Positions 6,870 to 6,888 of a stretch of DNA of 6,888 nt are shown piece by piece. Each line of letters begins with the position of its first letter. Within the stretch, counting starts at the first letter, position 1. Position numbers and translations under genes: made by a program. The stretch covers positions 1-6,888 of the forward strand of contig JAEYAU010000040.1 of the NCBI GenBank assembly GCA_023404705.1. Reading direction: 5' to 3'. The stretch is from Pseudomonadota bacterium. GTDB taxonomy: Bacteria; Pseudomonadota; Alphaproteobacteria; Rhizobiales; Xanthobacteraceae. The notes under the pieces are model-generated. The model was not told where the DNA came from. It was given only the letters and a program-made list of their open reading frames with translations, and did not search any database.

Positions 6870-6888
6870 CCCCCGCGCGCGGCGGGGG
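6870..6888. repeat. CTCCCCCGC-type palindrome at the right edge
   Basis: CCCCCGC (6870-6876) is complementary to GCGGGGG (6882-6888) across a GCGCG loop. The arms match the core of the palindrome at 9-32, so both window ends carry the same kind of element. It may continue beyond the window. Confidence 0.55.

Overview
The window is a GC-rich stretch (about two-thirds G+C by eye) of an alphaproteobacterial chromosome, most likely order Hyphomicrobiales (Rhizobiales), Bradyrhizobium/Rhodopseudomonas-like. This rests on codon use, on several palindromic repeats that I recall as abundant in those genomes, and on a textbook EcfG-type general stress promoter (GGAAC-N16-CGTT). I could run no database search.

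Layout: (1) 3-1247 (+), the C-terminal half of phosphoenolpyruvate carboxylase (ppc), cut by the left window edge. The first ~70 bases are a palindrome and low-complexity linker read in frame. (2) 1263-1323, an inverted repeat between convergent genes. (3) 1350-1778 (-), a small hypothetical protein of phage-packaging flavour. (4) 1779-2103, a non-coding gap with a minus-strand terminator. (5) 2104-3030 (-), a stand-alone HNH endonuclease of clearly lower GC, probably acquired horizontally. (6) 3091-4830 (-), a secreted YtcJ-like amidohydrolase whose reading frame contains a 45-bp palindromic repeat element. (7) 4831-4968, a divergent intergenic region with the EcfG-type promoter pointing right. 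(8) 4969-5391 (+), a small protein with a histone-H1-like Lys/Ala tail. (9) 5392-5743, a 153-bp multi-arm palindromic element, then a CRP-like operator. (10) 5744-6832 (+), an RTX calcium-binding protein with a type I secretion C-terminus. (11) 6833-6888, two palindromes running into the right edge.

The genes do not form one pathway. ppc is core anaplerotic metabolism, the YtcJ-like enzyme and RTX protein are exported, the Lys/Ala protein looks stress-induced, and the HNH and phage-like genes are accessory. The main theme is repeat biology. At least four palindromic repeats lie in 6.9 kb. One is clearly, and a second plausibly, inserted in frame inside a conserved enzyme gene, resembling the protein-coding palindromic elements known from Rickettsia. 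I found no CRISPR array, tRNA, rRNA, transposase or multi-gene defence system.
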